A stretch of 7,897 bases of DNA from Gammaproteobacteria bacterium (GCA_030830425.1 JAURND010000133.1:1-7897); one strand, 5' to 3'. Positions 1 through 5,852 are shown, counted from the stretch's first letter. The notes: generated by a model not told the origin, from the letters alone. Made by a program: numbers and translations.

Positions 1-346
1 AAGTTGGTGTGTATTGAGTAAGTGCACCATGAAGTGGTTGGAGGATTCTTTGGAGTTGAAGATCCTTATCAGTAAATACAGGCTCAGGCCGAGCGGTTGG
101 TGCGCGTATTGAATGCTTTTCCTCCCGTTGTTTTTGTTGCTCTCTTTGCAATTGAATCGCTTCGTTCAATAATTGTCTTTTTTCTGGCAACTCCAGAGCG
201 ACCCAGGCATTCTCTGGCGACAAATTATAAATACTTGCTGCACGGGTAGTAGCCGTGTTTTTGGCATAACTGCTTGCTGAAAACATGGCTTTTTCTTCTA
301 AACTATATTCAGTAACTTTCGCTTCTTTTCTTTTTATTTCTGACAT
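1..346 (-). CDS. Unrecognised protein, N-terminal part (runs off left edge)
   Basis: An open frame of 115 codons starts at the ATG at 344-346 and continues without a stop past position 1. The protein begins MSEIKRKEAKVTEYSLEEKA. A GGGAG ribosome-binding sequence lies about 7 nt before the ATG, which decides this start over an in-frame ATG 21 nt further upstream (365-367). The visible part has no signal peptide or membrane segment. Around residues 57-78 it is rich in Glu, Gln, Lys and Arg (LLNEAIQLQREQQKQREEK), which should form a charged helix or short coiled coil, followed by a Pro/Arg linker. I do not recognise the family. It reads away from the decayed transposase, so it needs its own promoter in 347-557; no clear sigma-70 site is visible there. 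That it is a gene is fairly likely given the start signal and unbroken frame; the function is unknown. Confidence 0.62.
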   Translation of the reverse strand, partial: MSEIKRKEAKVTEYSLEEKAMFSASSYAKNTATTRAASIYNLSPENAWVALELPEKRQLLNEAIQLQREQQKQREEKHSIRAPTARPEPVFTDKDLQLQRILQPLHGALTQYTPT

Positions 347-538
347 GATGACTCTCCCATTGTTCATTTGTGCGCGTAAAGTACGGCTCGACTTTTTTCG
401 TCGACGATTATTGGCGATTTAGCATTCACGATGCACAAAAGCCAATTAGCCATTTTAAATATTCCATCCGAGAACCAATCTAAATCCAGCGAGGCATCAA
501 AGCTGATCATCACTGATAGAATGATAGTCTAAACGATG

Positions 539-550
539 AACCTTAAGGTT
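539..550. other. 12-bp perfect palindrome AACCTTAAGGTT
   Basis: AACCTTAAGGTT is its own reverse complement and ends 7 nt before the ATG of the decayed transposase frame. Its right half supplies an AAGG that could serve as ribosome-binding site for that ATG. It could equally be a protein-binding site or chance. The rest of the spacer 347-538 shows only a weak inverted repeat (TCGAC, T-rich loop, GTCGA near 390-406) and no convincing promoter in either direction. Confidence 0.4.
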
Positions 551-557
551 TTATTAA

Positions 558-1070
558 ATGAACAAAAAAACTGGCTAAATTTTCTCGGGACGGTACAAAA
601 ATTAGCGAAAAGCACCGCTTTGGCAATCTCTCGCCTGTTTACGAACACAAGATTAACCTCGCTGATTCAGAAACCTTGCTGTATTGGCGTGAGCGGATTT
701 TAGCGGCTAAAAGGCTTTGCATTAAAAAACAGGCTCCATGGTCGATGCTTGTATTGTAGCAGGTCAGCAACCCGAAGCATGGCAAAACAAAAGCGTGCAT
801 GTGTTGCGCCAAAAAGATACAGATGCCCGTTGGACAAAAAAACGTCATAAAAACGACTATGACTATAAAAACCACATCAATTCAGATGCCGAATATAAAA
901 TCATCCGAAAATTTGAAGTGACAGCCGCATCACAAGCAGATATTCATGCCTTCGAAAGACGATTGGATGAGCGAAATAGCAGTAAACGTGTTTCGGGAGA
1001 TAGCGCTTATCGCTCAGAAGCCGCCGAAGAAATATTAAAAGAAAGAGGTTATAGCTGTCGAGGGCACTAA
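558..1070 (+). pseudogene. Decayed IS5-family transposase, frameshifted and truncated
   Basis: The segment from 738 encodes a DDE transposase core of the IS5 family. GSMVDACIVAG carries the first catalytic Asp, RQKDTDARWTKK and YDYKNHIN are typical IS5 signatures, and GDSAYRSEAAEEILKERGY carries the second Asp. The frame ends at the TAA at 1068-1070, before the C-terminal region holding the catalytic Glu, so the product cannot be active. Upstream, the same protein continues in other frames: ADSETLLYWRERILAAK in the frame of 562-711, then GFALK, then TGSMVDA. Removing one A from each of three A-runs (564-570, 709-712, 724-729) would join everything into one frame from the ATG at 558. Even so, the part before VDA is shorter than in full-length IS5 transposases, suggesting an internal deletion. 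No terminal inverted repeats of the IS were found. A copy of the small TATAC element begins 36 nt after the stop. Confidence 0.8.
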
Positions 1071-1105
1071 AAATCTAAAACAAGACTGGCATGAACAACT
1101 TGGTT

Positions 1106-1290
1106 TATACTTATTCCACTTCAAGATGCTGGTTTTTGCATCTCTGAAGTGATACAAAACCAGGGGGATTTTTAAGGGGGAAGTATTTTTCTGCCCCCTT
1201 AAATTCAACCGATTATACCGCTCTTACCCCAATAGCATTTTCTTCAGTCCCGTATTTTAAAAACCAGTCCTTTCAAGTAAGAGCGGTATA
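1106..1290 (+). mobile_element. MITE-like element, copy 1 (185 bp), just downstream of priA
   Basis: The element starts TATACTTATTC and ends GCGGTATA, so the ends are inverted copies of TATAC. It contains three hairpins in order: 1117-1151 (CACTTCA-AGATGC paired with GCATCT-C-TGAAGTG), 1171-1203 (perfect 10-bp stem TTTAAGGGGG/CCCCCTTAAA, 13-nt loop), and 1213-1291 (15-bp perfect stem TTATACCGCTCTTAC paired with its complement). It has no coding capacity. It aligns nearly end to end with copy 2 (3560-3755), in the same orientation, and with copy 3 (4991-5139) in reverse. Its right end lies 13 nt from the priA stop codon, so the last hairpin may also act in 3'-end formation or stability of the priA message; that is inference. 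Confidence 0.85.
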
Positions 1291-1303
1291 AACAGAACTT
1301 AGT

Positions 1304-3568
1304 TTAACCTAACTCCAACGGATCTACGTCGATAGACCACCTAACTCGATGGCTCGTGGCTTTAGCCGTGAGTTGCGATAAAAATTCAGTTAACCAGCGA
1401 TGTAGCATTCGTCTGTCATTGGCTTGAAATAATAACAAGCCGCGGAAATGACCTGCTTTTCGTTCCATGGGGGCTGGAATGGGACCCAAAATCGTCACAC
1501 CTTTTTCAGATAACTGTGCTGCAATCATTTTAGCTTGGCTTAAAAAATCAAGCGCATGATTGCTTTGAGTCGTTTCTGCGCGTAACAAACCTAAATAAGA
1601 AAAAGGCGGCCAACCACTGCGTTCTCTTTCTGCCAATAACAAGTTGGCAAATTCGCCATATCCCTGGTGAATCAACGTTTGTAATAAAGGGTGATCGGGT
1701 TGATGTGTTTGCAAAAACACCTGGCCTGGTTTTTCAGCACGACCTGCACGTCCCGCGACTTGCAAAATCAATTGCCCCATATGTTCTACGGCGCGAAAAT
1801 CTGTGCTATACAATGCCGCATCTATCTCTACAATGCCCACTAAAGTAACGTTAGGAAAATGATGTCCCTTAGCGAGCATTTGGGTGCCAATTAAAATTTG
1901 CTGCTGACCTTGTTGAATTTTTGCCAATATTTTTTCAAAATCAGTTTTATTGCGGACACTGTCTCTATCAATCCTAATAATTTCTGTATCTGGAAAACAG
2001 CTTTGCAATGTTTGCTCAATACGTTGCGTGCCTAATCCAATTTGCGCCAATTGCGGGTTTTGGCAATGTTGGCAAATGGTAAAGATCGGATAGGTTTTGG
2101 TGCAATGATGACACACGAGTTTAAGCGGTTTTTGATGCAACGTTAATTTAGCATCGCATCGTGAACATTGTGCCGACCATCCACATTCATGACAAAACAA
2201 AATCGGCGCAAAACCACGGCGATTTAAAAAGAGCAACACCTGATTACCTGCGCTTAAATGTTGTTTAATTACGGCGAGTAATTCAGCGGATAATCCATGG
2301 ATTAATTTTTTCTGTCGCAAATCAATCAAGTGAAAAGTTGGCAAAATGGCTTCCCCGGCACGCTCTGGCAACGCAAGCGGTTGAAATCGAGCCATATTGG
2401 CCTTATGCAAGGTTTCAAGAGAAGGGGTTGCGGTGCCCAATATGATAGGAATATCTTCTAATTGTGCGCAGACCACGGCTAAATCTCGGGCAGAATAACG
2501 AAATCCCGTTTGTTGCTTAAACGACAAGTCATGCTCCTCATCCACAACAATTAAACCCAATTGCGTAAAAGGCGAAAATAATGCAGAACGCGTGCCAATC
2601 ATAATGCGCGCTTCTCCTGTACCGATACGAATCCAAGATTCATAACGGTTTTTTTCAGACAATCGGGAATGCAACGTGACGATGGGCACTGCAAATCTTT
2701 TCTCAAAACGGGCGATGGTTTGCGGTGTTAAACCAATTTCTGGCAAAAGCACCAATGCTTGTTTTCCTTTTTTTAAGCAAGCATCAATCGCTTGCAGATA
2801 AACTTCTGTTTTTCCACTCCCTGTAATGCCATTAAGCAAATAAGTTTGAAACCCAGTTGTTTGCGTGATTTTATCAACGGCTATTTGTTGATGCGCATTT
2901 AATGCTAAACAAGGTTCAGTAGCCCTACAAATAGGTTTGAGTGGTTGAACCTCGCGTTTATTTAACTGCAATTGTGTCATCGAAACCCAATTTTTTTGAC
3001 ACAGTTTTTGTAGTAGCCCCAACGTAAATCCAGCTGCTTGAATTTTATCTAATGACATGGGATCAACACCGATATTTAAAAATGTTAACAAGTGCGCTTG
3101 TTTAGGCGTTCGAGTCAACAAAGTCAGGTCAACTGTTTTGCCAAAATCGGTTAATTGATAGGTACGTTGTCCGACAGGGATTTGTTGATAAGTCCGTAAT
3201 GACATCGGTAATGTACCGAGCACAACATCGCCAATGGGATGATGATAATATTGACTAGCCCATTGCTGTAATGCCAGCAGATTTTTAGAAATTAAAGGCT
3301 GTTCGTCTAAAATCGCGATGATGGGTCTTAACTTATCCATCGAGATACAGCTAGTCTGGTTCACCACCAATAAAACACCGATCATTTGCGTTTTACCAAA
3401 AGGCACCAACAAACGAATACCAGGCTGTAATTGCCCCACAGGAATCATGCTGTCTATCGGCAATAAATAGTCAAAACAATGCCGAAGGGGTTTAAGCAGC
3501 GCGACATGTAAAATTAAAGTAGGTTGCATTTTTTGGGTTAACCATTCAGGATAAAGATCTATACTCAT
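1304..3568 (-). CDS. priA: Primosomal protein N', replication restart helicase PriA
   Basis: PriA is a 3'-to-5' superfamily 2 DNA helicase that recognises stalled or collapsed replication forks and starts reloading of the replicative helicase through PriB/DnaT and DnaC-type partners. The 754-residue product has an N-terminal 3'-end-binding domain (about 17-115), a winged-helix region (about 115-205), and the helicase core: Walker A GITGSGKT (247-254), DEEH box (343-346), GTATPS (378-383), GTQMLAKGHHFPNV (561-574) and QVAGRAGR (603-610). Eight zinc-binding cysteines sit in four pairs at 459/462, 468/471, 486/489 and 499/502. The C-terminus ends in the family's DVDPLEL motif. All key residues are present. 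Family members usually start close to the HVALLKPL segment, so Met14 (codon 3527-3529) is a plausible true start; the longer start at 3568 lies inside the end of a repeat element. Neither start has a good ribosome-binding site. Confidence 0.97.
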   Translation of the reverse strand: MSIDLYPEWLTQKMQPTLILHVALLKPLRHCFDYLLPIDSMIPVGQLQPGIRLLVPFGKTQMIGVLLVVNQTSCISMDKLRPIIAILDEQPLISKNLLALQQWASQYYHHPIGDVVLGTLPMSLRTYQQIPVGQRTYQLTDFGKTVDLTLLTRTPKQAHLLTFLNIGVDPMSLDKIQAAGFTLGLLQKLCQKNWVSMTQLQLNKREVQPLKPICRATEPCLALNAHQQIAVDKITQTTGFQTYLLNGITGSGKTEVYLQAIDACLKKGKQALVLLPEIGLTPQTIARFEKRFAVPIVTLHSRLSEKNRYESWIRIGTGEARIMIGTRSALFSPFTQLGLIVVDEEHDLSFKQQTGFRYSARDLAVVCAQLEDIPIILGTATPSLETLHKANMARFQPLALPERAGEAILPTFHLIDLRQKKLIHGLSAELLAVIKQHLSAGNQVLLFLNRRGFAPILFCHECGWSAQCSRCDAKLTLHQKPLKLVCHHCTKTYPIFTICQHCQNPQLAQIGLGTQRIEQTLQSCFPDTEIIRIDRDSVRNKTDFEKILAKIQQGQQQILIGTQMLAKGHHFPNVTLVGIVEIDAALYSTDFRAVEHMGQLILQVAGRAGRAEKPGQVFLQTHQPDHPLLQTLIHQGYGEFANLLLAERERSGWPPFSYLGLLRAETTQSNHALDFLSQAKMIAAQLSEKGVTILGPIPAPMERKAGHFRGLLLFQANDRRMLHRWLTEFLSQLTAKATSHRVRWSIDVDPLELG

Positions 3569-3755
3569 TCCACTTCAAGATGCTGGTTTTTGCATCTCTG
3601 AAGTGAGACAAAACCAGGGGGTTTTTCGCAAAGCGTCCCGACGAAGGTCGGGATCCACGCCCCCTTAAATTCAACAGGTTATACCGCTCTTACCCCAATA
3701 GAATTTTTTCAGCATATTGTTTTAAAAACCAGTACCTTCAAGTAAGAGCGGTATA
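3560..3755 (+). mobile_element. MITE-like element, copy 2 (196 bp), overlapping the annotated priA start
   Basis: The element runs from TATACTCATTC to AGCGGTATA. It shares the first hairpin (3571-3605) and the terminal 14-bp stem (3680-3693 with 3742-3755) with copy 1. The middle hairpin differs: the left TTTAAGGGGG arm is replaced by a GC-rich module containing TCCCGAC-GAAG-GTCGGGA (3636-3653), while the CCCCCTTAAA side is kept. The left end reaches 9 nt into the longest priA frame, so the first ATG of priA belongs to the element. Any priA promoter must lie within this element or beyond it. On the minus strand the internal repeat end reads GGTATAAC, a -10-like sequence, but no good -35 is present. 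Confidence 0.85.
3636..3653. repeat. Short GC-rich palindromic module inside copy 2
   Basis: TCCCGAC (3636-3642) pairs with GTCGGGA (3647-3653) around a GAAG tetraloop. It is absent from copies 1 and 3, where the same place holds an AT-rich loop, so it looks like a nested insertion or replacement. A related piece, TTCCGATC with AGTCGGGATC, occurs at 3949-3971. Confidence 0.55.
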
Positions 3756-3872
3756 GCATATGGCTACGTTACCGCTAATCAACAATTCCTGCTACTCCTT
3801 AAAGCAGCCAAAAAAAGAGTTTCTGGTGAAATTTTTCCGTAGCCAACAAAGGAATCTCTGCGGAACAACTAA

Positions 3873-3945
3873 AGATTTGGGCGGAGAATGAACCCCGCCC
3901 AAATCTGCGCTATTAAAGCTGCATCGCTTCGCTTGCAGTAAGCGC
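3873..3945. other. Two adjacent strong hairpins
   Basis: The first is a perfect 12-bp stem, AGATTTGGGCGG (3873-3884) with its complement at 3895-3906, and a 10-nt loop. Directly next to it is a two-part stem: GCGCT (3907-3911) with AGCGC (3941-3945), enclosing CTGCA (3919-3923) with TGCAG (3934-3938). No T-run follows on either strand, so these are not standard intrinsic terminators. A small structured RNA or another palindromic repeat family are the alternatives; the sequence alone does not decide. Confidence 0.5.
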
Positions 3946-4032
3946 TCCTTCCGATCTAAAAGTCGGGATCTTAAACCAGCCAGCCAGCAAGTATGATAAA
4001 GAATCCCATTGCTGACGCTCAATTAATGCCTA

Positions 4033-4061
4033 TTGACAGAAAACGTTTAAATTGGCATAGT
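4033..4061 (+). promoter_or_regulatory. Candidate upstream sigma-70 promoter of rpsT
   Basis: A perfect -35 TTGACA (4033-4038) is followed after 17 bp by CATAGT (4056-4061, four of six matches to TATAAT). It points at rpsT and would give a leader of about 190 nt. A two-promoter arrangement is known for E. coli rpsT, which fits with this site plus the one at 4132. No experimental support is visible. Confidence 0.45.
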
Positions 4062-4125
4062 TATCGCCCGGAATATGCCGCTTGTATTTAAATTTGCCGT
4101 TTTCTAAAATACAGCATCTAAAAAA

Positions 4126-4205
4126 ATACTGTTGGCATGAGCGGTATCACTTATTAAATTTAAGGAAAAAAATCGACCCTTAAAAAACTCCTGGTTCTTT
4201 TCAAC
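4126..4205 (-). repeat. Degraded fourth copy of the TATAC element in the rpsT leader
   Basis: From 4139 to about 4203 the sequence follows the plus-strand order of copy 3 (4991-5139). GAGCGGTAT matches GAGCAGTAT, AAATTTAAGG matches GAATTTAAGG, CCCTTAAAAAACTCCTGGTT matches CCCTTAAAAAACCCCCTGGTTT, and the remaining TTTTCA recalls the end segment. An upstream ATACTG (4126-4131) could be the mate of CGGTAT in the old terminal hairpin. The outer TATA ends are lost, so this is a remnant rather than an intact element. Confidence 0.65.
4132..4160 (+). promoter_or_regulatory. Candidate downstream sigma-70 promoter of rpsT
   Basis: TTGGCA (4132-4137, five of six matches) is followed after 17 bp by TAAATT (4155-4160, four of six). 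The predicted leader is about 90 nt. The site lies inside the degraded element copy, so the element may have contributed promoter sequence to rpsT. The hexamers are moderate; this is weaker than the 4033 site at -35. Confidence 0.38.
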
Positions 4206-4259
4206 CCATTAGCCACGGATACAGTCTAAACACTTCAACCTCATCATTCGGAGTTTATT

Positions 4260-4550
4260 ATGGCAAATATTGCCTCTGCCAAAAAACGCGCGATACAAAC
4301 TGTCAAACGTCAGGCTCGCAACACATCATTACGATCTCGCGCTTATACTTATCTAAAAAAAGCTCGTAAATCAATTATCTCTGGCGAAAATGCTGAAGCG
4401 CAGGCATGCGTCAAAGAAGCATTTTCTCAAATTGATAGAATGGTCCCAAAAGGTATTTTTCATAAAAATAAGGCAAGTCGCCTCAAAAGTCGCTTAAATG
4501 CCTCTTTGAAGAAAAAAATACTAGGAACTGCTGCGTCAATATCTGCCTGA
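4260..4550 (+). CDS. rpsT: 30S ribosomal protein S20
   Basis: S20 is a primary binding protein of the small ribosomal subunit that contacts 16S rRNA and helps early assembly. The 96-residue product opens with MANIASAKKRAIQ, the hallmark S20 start, has the expected highly basic three-helix composition, and contains the conserved segment IDRMVPKGIFHKNKASRLKSRL (about 58-79) near the C-terminus. It is longer than the usual 86-90 residues because of a C-terminal tail after the conserved SRLN, ending GTAASISA. The start is firm: GGAG at 4250-4253 lies 6 nt before the ATG. The gene stands alone, with no partner on either side in the same direction, and is preceded by two candidate promoters. The long leader would leave room for the translational feedback known for S20 in enterobacteria, but no specific element is recognised. 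Confidence 0.97.
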   Translation: MANIASAKKRAIQTVKRQARNTSLRSRAYTYLKKARKSIISGENAEAQACVKEAFSQIDRMVPKGIFHKNKASRLKSRLNASLKKKILGTAASISA

Positions 4551-4634
4551 TATTAACCGCTATGGTGGTCTTCCCTTCATTTTTCAGCAATTCCCGCCAA
4601 AACGCGAAATTTGCCTTAACCTGTCTCTTATTTT

Positions 4635-4661
4635 CTCCTTCTCTCCTTTTGGAAGAAGGAG
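4635..4661. other. Hairpin in an extragenic-palindrome-like sequence
   Basis: CTCCTTCT (4635-4642) pairs with AGAAGGAG (4654-4661). The segment continues GCCCGTAGGGCCGGTGACGG, giving a pyrimidine-purine layout reminiscent of the CTCTCC...GGAGAGGG-type extragenic palindromes common in gammaproteobacteria. That family assignment is inference from appearance only. It is not a clear terminator because no U-tract follows. Confidence 0.35.
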
Positions 4662-4820
4662 CCCGTAGGGCCGGTGACGGATAAAATATTGATTAGAGAA
4701 AAACTTCTATCCTTTATTTTCGGGCGTTCGTGCTATTTTCCTGTTGCCCGTTTGTTTATCGATATTGAAATGCTAAAGCATGATTTTTTTGTGATGTGAA
4801 TAACCCATCTTCTCCTAAGC

Positions 4821-4880
4821 ATTTATCTCTTTTTATCTCTTTTTATCTCTTTTTATCTCTTTTTATCTCTTTTTACCTCG
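4821..4880. repeat. 10-bp tandem repeat with five phased T-tracts
   Basis: The unit TTTTATCTCT is repeated exactly from 4831 to 4870. A near copy (ATTTATCTCT) stands at the left and a degraded copy (TTTTACCTCG) at the right. This places five T5 runs at 4830, 4840, 4850, 4860 and 4870, exactly 10 bp apart. Runs of A/T in step with the helical turn are known to bend DNA. The array is non-coding and is a likely variable-number locus. Confidence 0.9.
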
Positions 4881-4990
4881 TTATCTAGCGCTGCCGTAAC
4901 TATTCACCACCATACAAAGACTGGCATAAACGGTTAAATTTTAGTCAAGTTTGGTGTAAAAAATGGCCGAAAAAGCGCAGCATATATGTA

Positions 4991-5139
4991 TATACTGCTC
5001 TTACTTGAAAGTGAGAATCTTGATGTATCTGCTTTTTTGATACGAGCAGTATAATCTGTTTGAATTTAAGGGGGCAGCAAAATACGTCCCCCTTAAAAAA
5101 CCCCCTGGTTTTGTCTCACTTTCAGGGAGAACGAGTATA
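4991..5139 (-). mobile_element. MITE-like element, copy 3 (149 bp), inverted
   Basis: This copy shows the ends most clearly. The left 26 bp (4991-5016) and the reverse complement of the right 26 bp (5114-5139) agree at 20 of 26 positions, including the first six (TATACT) and an unbroken run TGAAAGTGAGA. Inside are TTTAAGGGGG/CCCCCTTAAA and a nested terminal hairpin TATACTGCTC (4991-5000) with GAGCAGTATA (5044-5053). It lacks the 27-bp hairpin insertion found near the left end of copies 1 and 2, and so may be nearer the ancestral form. GTATAATCT at 5049-5057 contains a perfect TATAAT, but no matching -35 lies upstream. It encodes no protein; open frames across it are chance. Confidence 0.88.
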
Positions 5140-5383
5140 TGTGAGCATTTTAAGGGAATTTTTTCCGCCAAAATTGGCAAAATATGCCCGTTTGCTCATT
5201 ATGCTGAATGGTTGGTTACGCGCTGCCAACATACTTTCTGTTCATATCGACGATTCTACCCTGTCTAACTTACACTTTGATGCCGATGCATCTGAATCTT
5301 GTGTCGCTATATTTTGCACTCACGATCTTCCCACTCGGCTCGTTTCTATAGGTTACTCGTACCTGACGTCCTAACCCCTTTAC

Positions 5384-5415
5384 CAGCAATTCCTGCCAGA
5401 AACGCGAACCTTGCT
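5384..5415. repeat. Short diverged direct repeat (partner at 4586-4617)
   Basis: AGCAATTCCTGCCAGAAACG with the following CGAACCTTGCTT resembles AGCAATTCCCGCCAAAACGC with CGAAATTTGCCTT, at about four of five positions after a 1-nt adjustment. The two lie 800 bp apart in the same orientation. They may be remnants of one dispersed repeat or of a duplicated segment. A still weaker match (CAACAATTCCTGC) occurs at 3780-3792. Confidence 0.45.
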
Positions 5416-5816
5416 TCTTTGTTTTACGGCTTGTGTGATCCTTCGGTACCATGAGGGGCCCGCCTTCTATCCAAACCAGCGACAGCGCTCACCGTTTATT
5501 CCATCATTTCCTTCGCATCGTTTAATCGCTAAACATACAGCAAAACACATCTCTGGATTCATTCGTCAACTTTACCGGAAGATGCTGAGCTTCAGACTTC
5601 AACCTGAAATAAAAGATTCACCGTTATTGCCATACCCAAACGCGTTCGTGAACCTACAGACCGATACGTCACCGCTAGCCGCTCCTCACTTTGCAGTGAC
5701 GCAGTTACTTTCGGCAGGTTTATTGAAATCCGAAGATAGATTTCCCCCTTTCGCGGAAACGACAACTGTTGCGCTGGCGAAAAATCCCAAAACTGCTTAA
5801 AAAAATATCAAAAAAA

Positions 5817-5852
5817 GTTATCCACAAATTCTGTGGATAACCCTGTGGATAT
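5817..5852. promoter_or_regulatory. Cluster of three DnaA boxes
   Basis: TTATCCACA (5818-5826) is a perfect consensus DnaA box. TGTGGATAA (5832-5840) is a second perfect box on the other strand. TGTGGATAT (5844-5852) is a one-mismatch box in the same direction as the second. The first two form an inverted repeat with 10-bp arms (GTTATCCACA/TGTGGATAAC) around five bases. The spacing is regular and tight. About 70-130 bp to the right is a very AT-rich stretch with a T10 run, and a fourth box, TGTGTATAA, lies at 6022-6030. The cluster could be a replication origin, a DnaA-titrating site or a DnaA-controlled promoter. None of the usual oriC neighbours (dnaA, dnaN, rpmH, mnmG, parA) is in the window. 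Confidence 0.7.

Larger units (their letters stand above)
3756..4259. other. 504-bp spacer between copy 2 and rpsT: hairpins, promoters, decayed element
   Basis: No convincing gene is present. A 76-codon minus-strand frame (3792-4022) runs through strong palindromes and has a low-complexity product, so it is not called. Reading rightwards the spacer holds two adjacent hairpins (3873-3945), a short CCGATC/GTCGGGATC inverted motif (3950-3971), two candidate sigma-70 promoters pointing at rpsT (4033-4061, 4132-4160) and a degraded copy of the TATAC element (about 4126-4205). The GC content is visibly higher in the left half than in the AT-rich right half. Confidence 0.6.
4551..4990. other. 440-bp spacer after rpsT
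   Basis: No gene is visible. The spacer carries a diverged short repeat (4586-4617, see 5384-5415), an 8-bp hairpin CTCCTTCT/AGAAGGAG at 4635-4661 followed by GC-rich sequence rather than a T-run, a very short stem ATGC-TAAA-GCAT followed by a T7 run at 4770-4790 that could be a weak terminator for rpsT, and the 10-bp tandem repeat at 4821-4880. Confidence 0.55.

Noticed and set aside
639..875. 78-codon minus-strand open frame
   Set aside because: It lies opposite the transposase core, which has clear IS5 motifs; no ribosome-binding site and no recognisable product.
1106..3755. Composite transposon carrying priA between two element copies
   Set aside because: The elements encode nothing, and priA is a conserved core gene; independent insertions on both sides, or duplication of one element, explain the layout better.
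3792..4022. 76-codon minus-strand open frame in the priA-rpsT spacer
   Set aside because: It spans the 12-bp hairpin and other palindromes, has no ribosome-binding site, and its Cys/Trp/Arg-rich product looks like translated non-coding DNA.
4821..4880. CRISPR-like array
   Set aside because: The repeats are 10 bp and directly adjacent, with no spacers and no cas genes.
5060..5374. 104-codon plus-strand open frame
   Set aside because: Its first third is the interior and right end of element copy 3, and it has no start signal; best explained as chance.
5270..5452. 60-codon minus-strand open frame
   Set aside because: Short, overlaps other chance frames and the short diverged repeat; no ribosome-binding site and no known family.
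5411..5800. 129-codon plus-strand open frame, proline-rich
   Set aside because: It needs a TTG start without a ribosome-binding site; the product matches no family I know. Kept only as a note in the spacer entry, since comparison with relatives could still rescue the part from the ATG at 5582.
5806..5820. IHF-binding site next to the DnaA boxes
   Set aside because: TATCAA is present, but the required TTR does not fall at the correct spacing.
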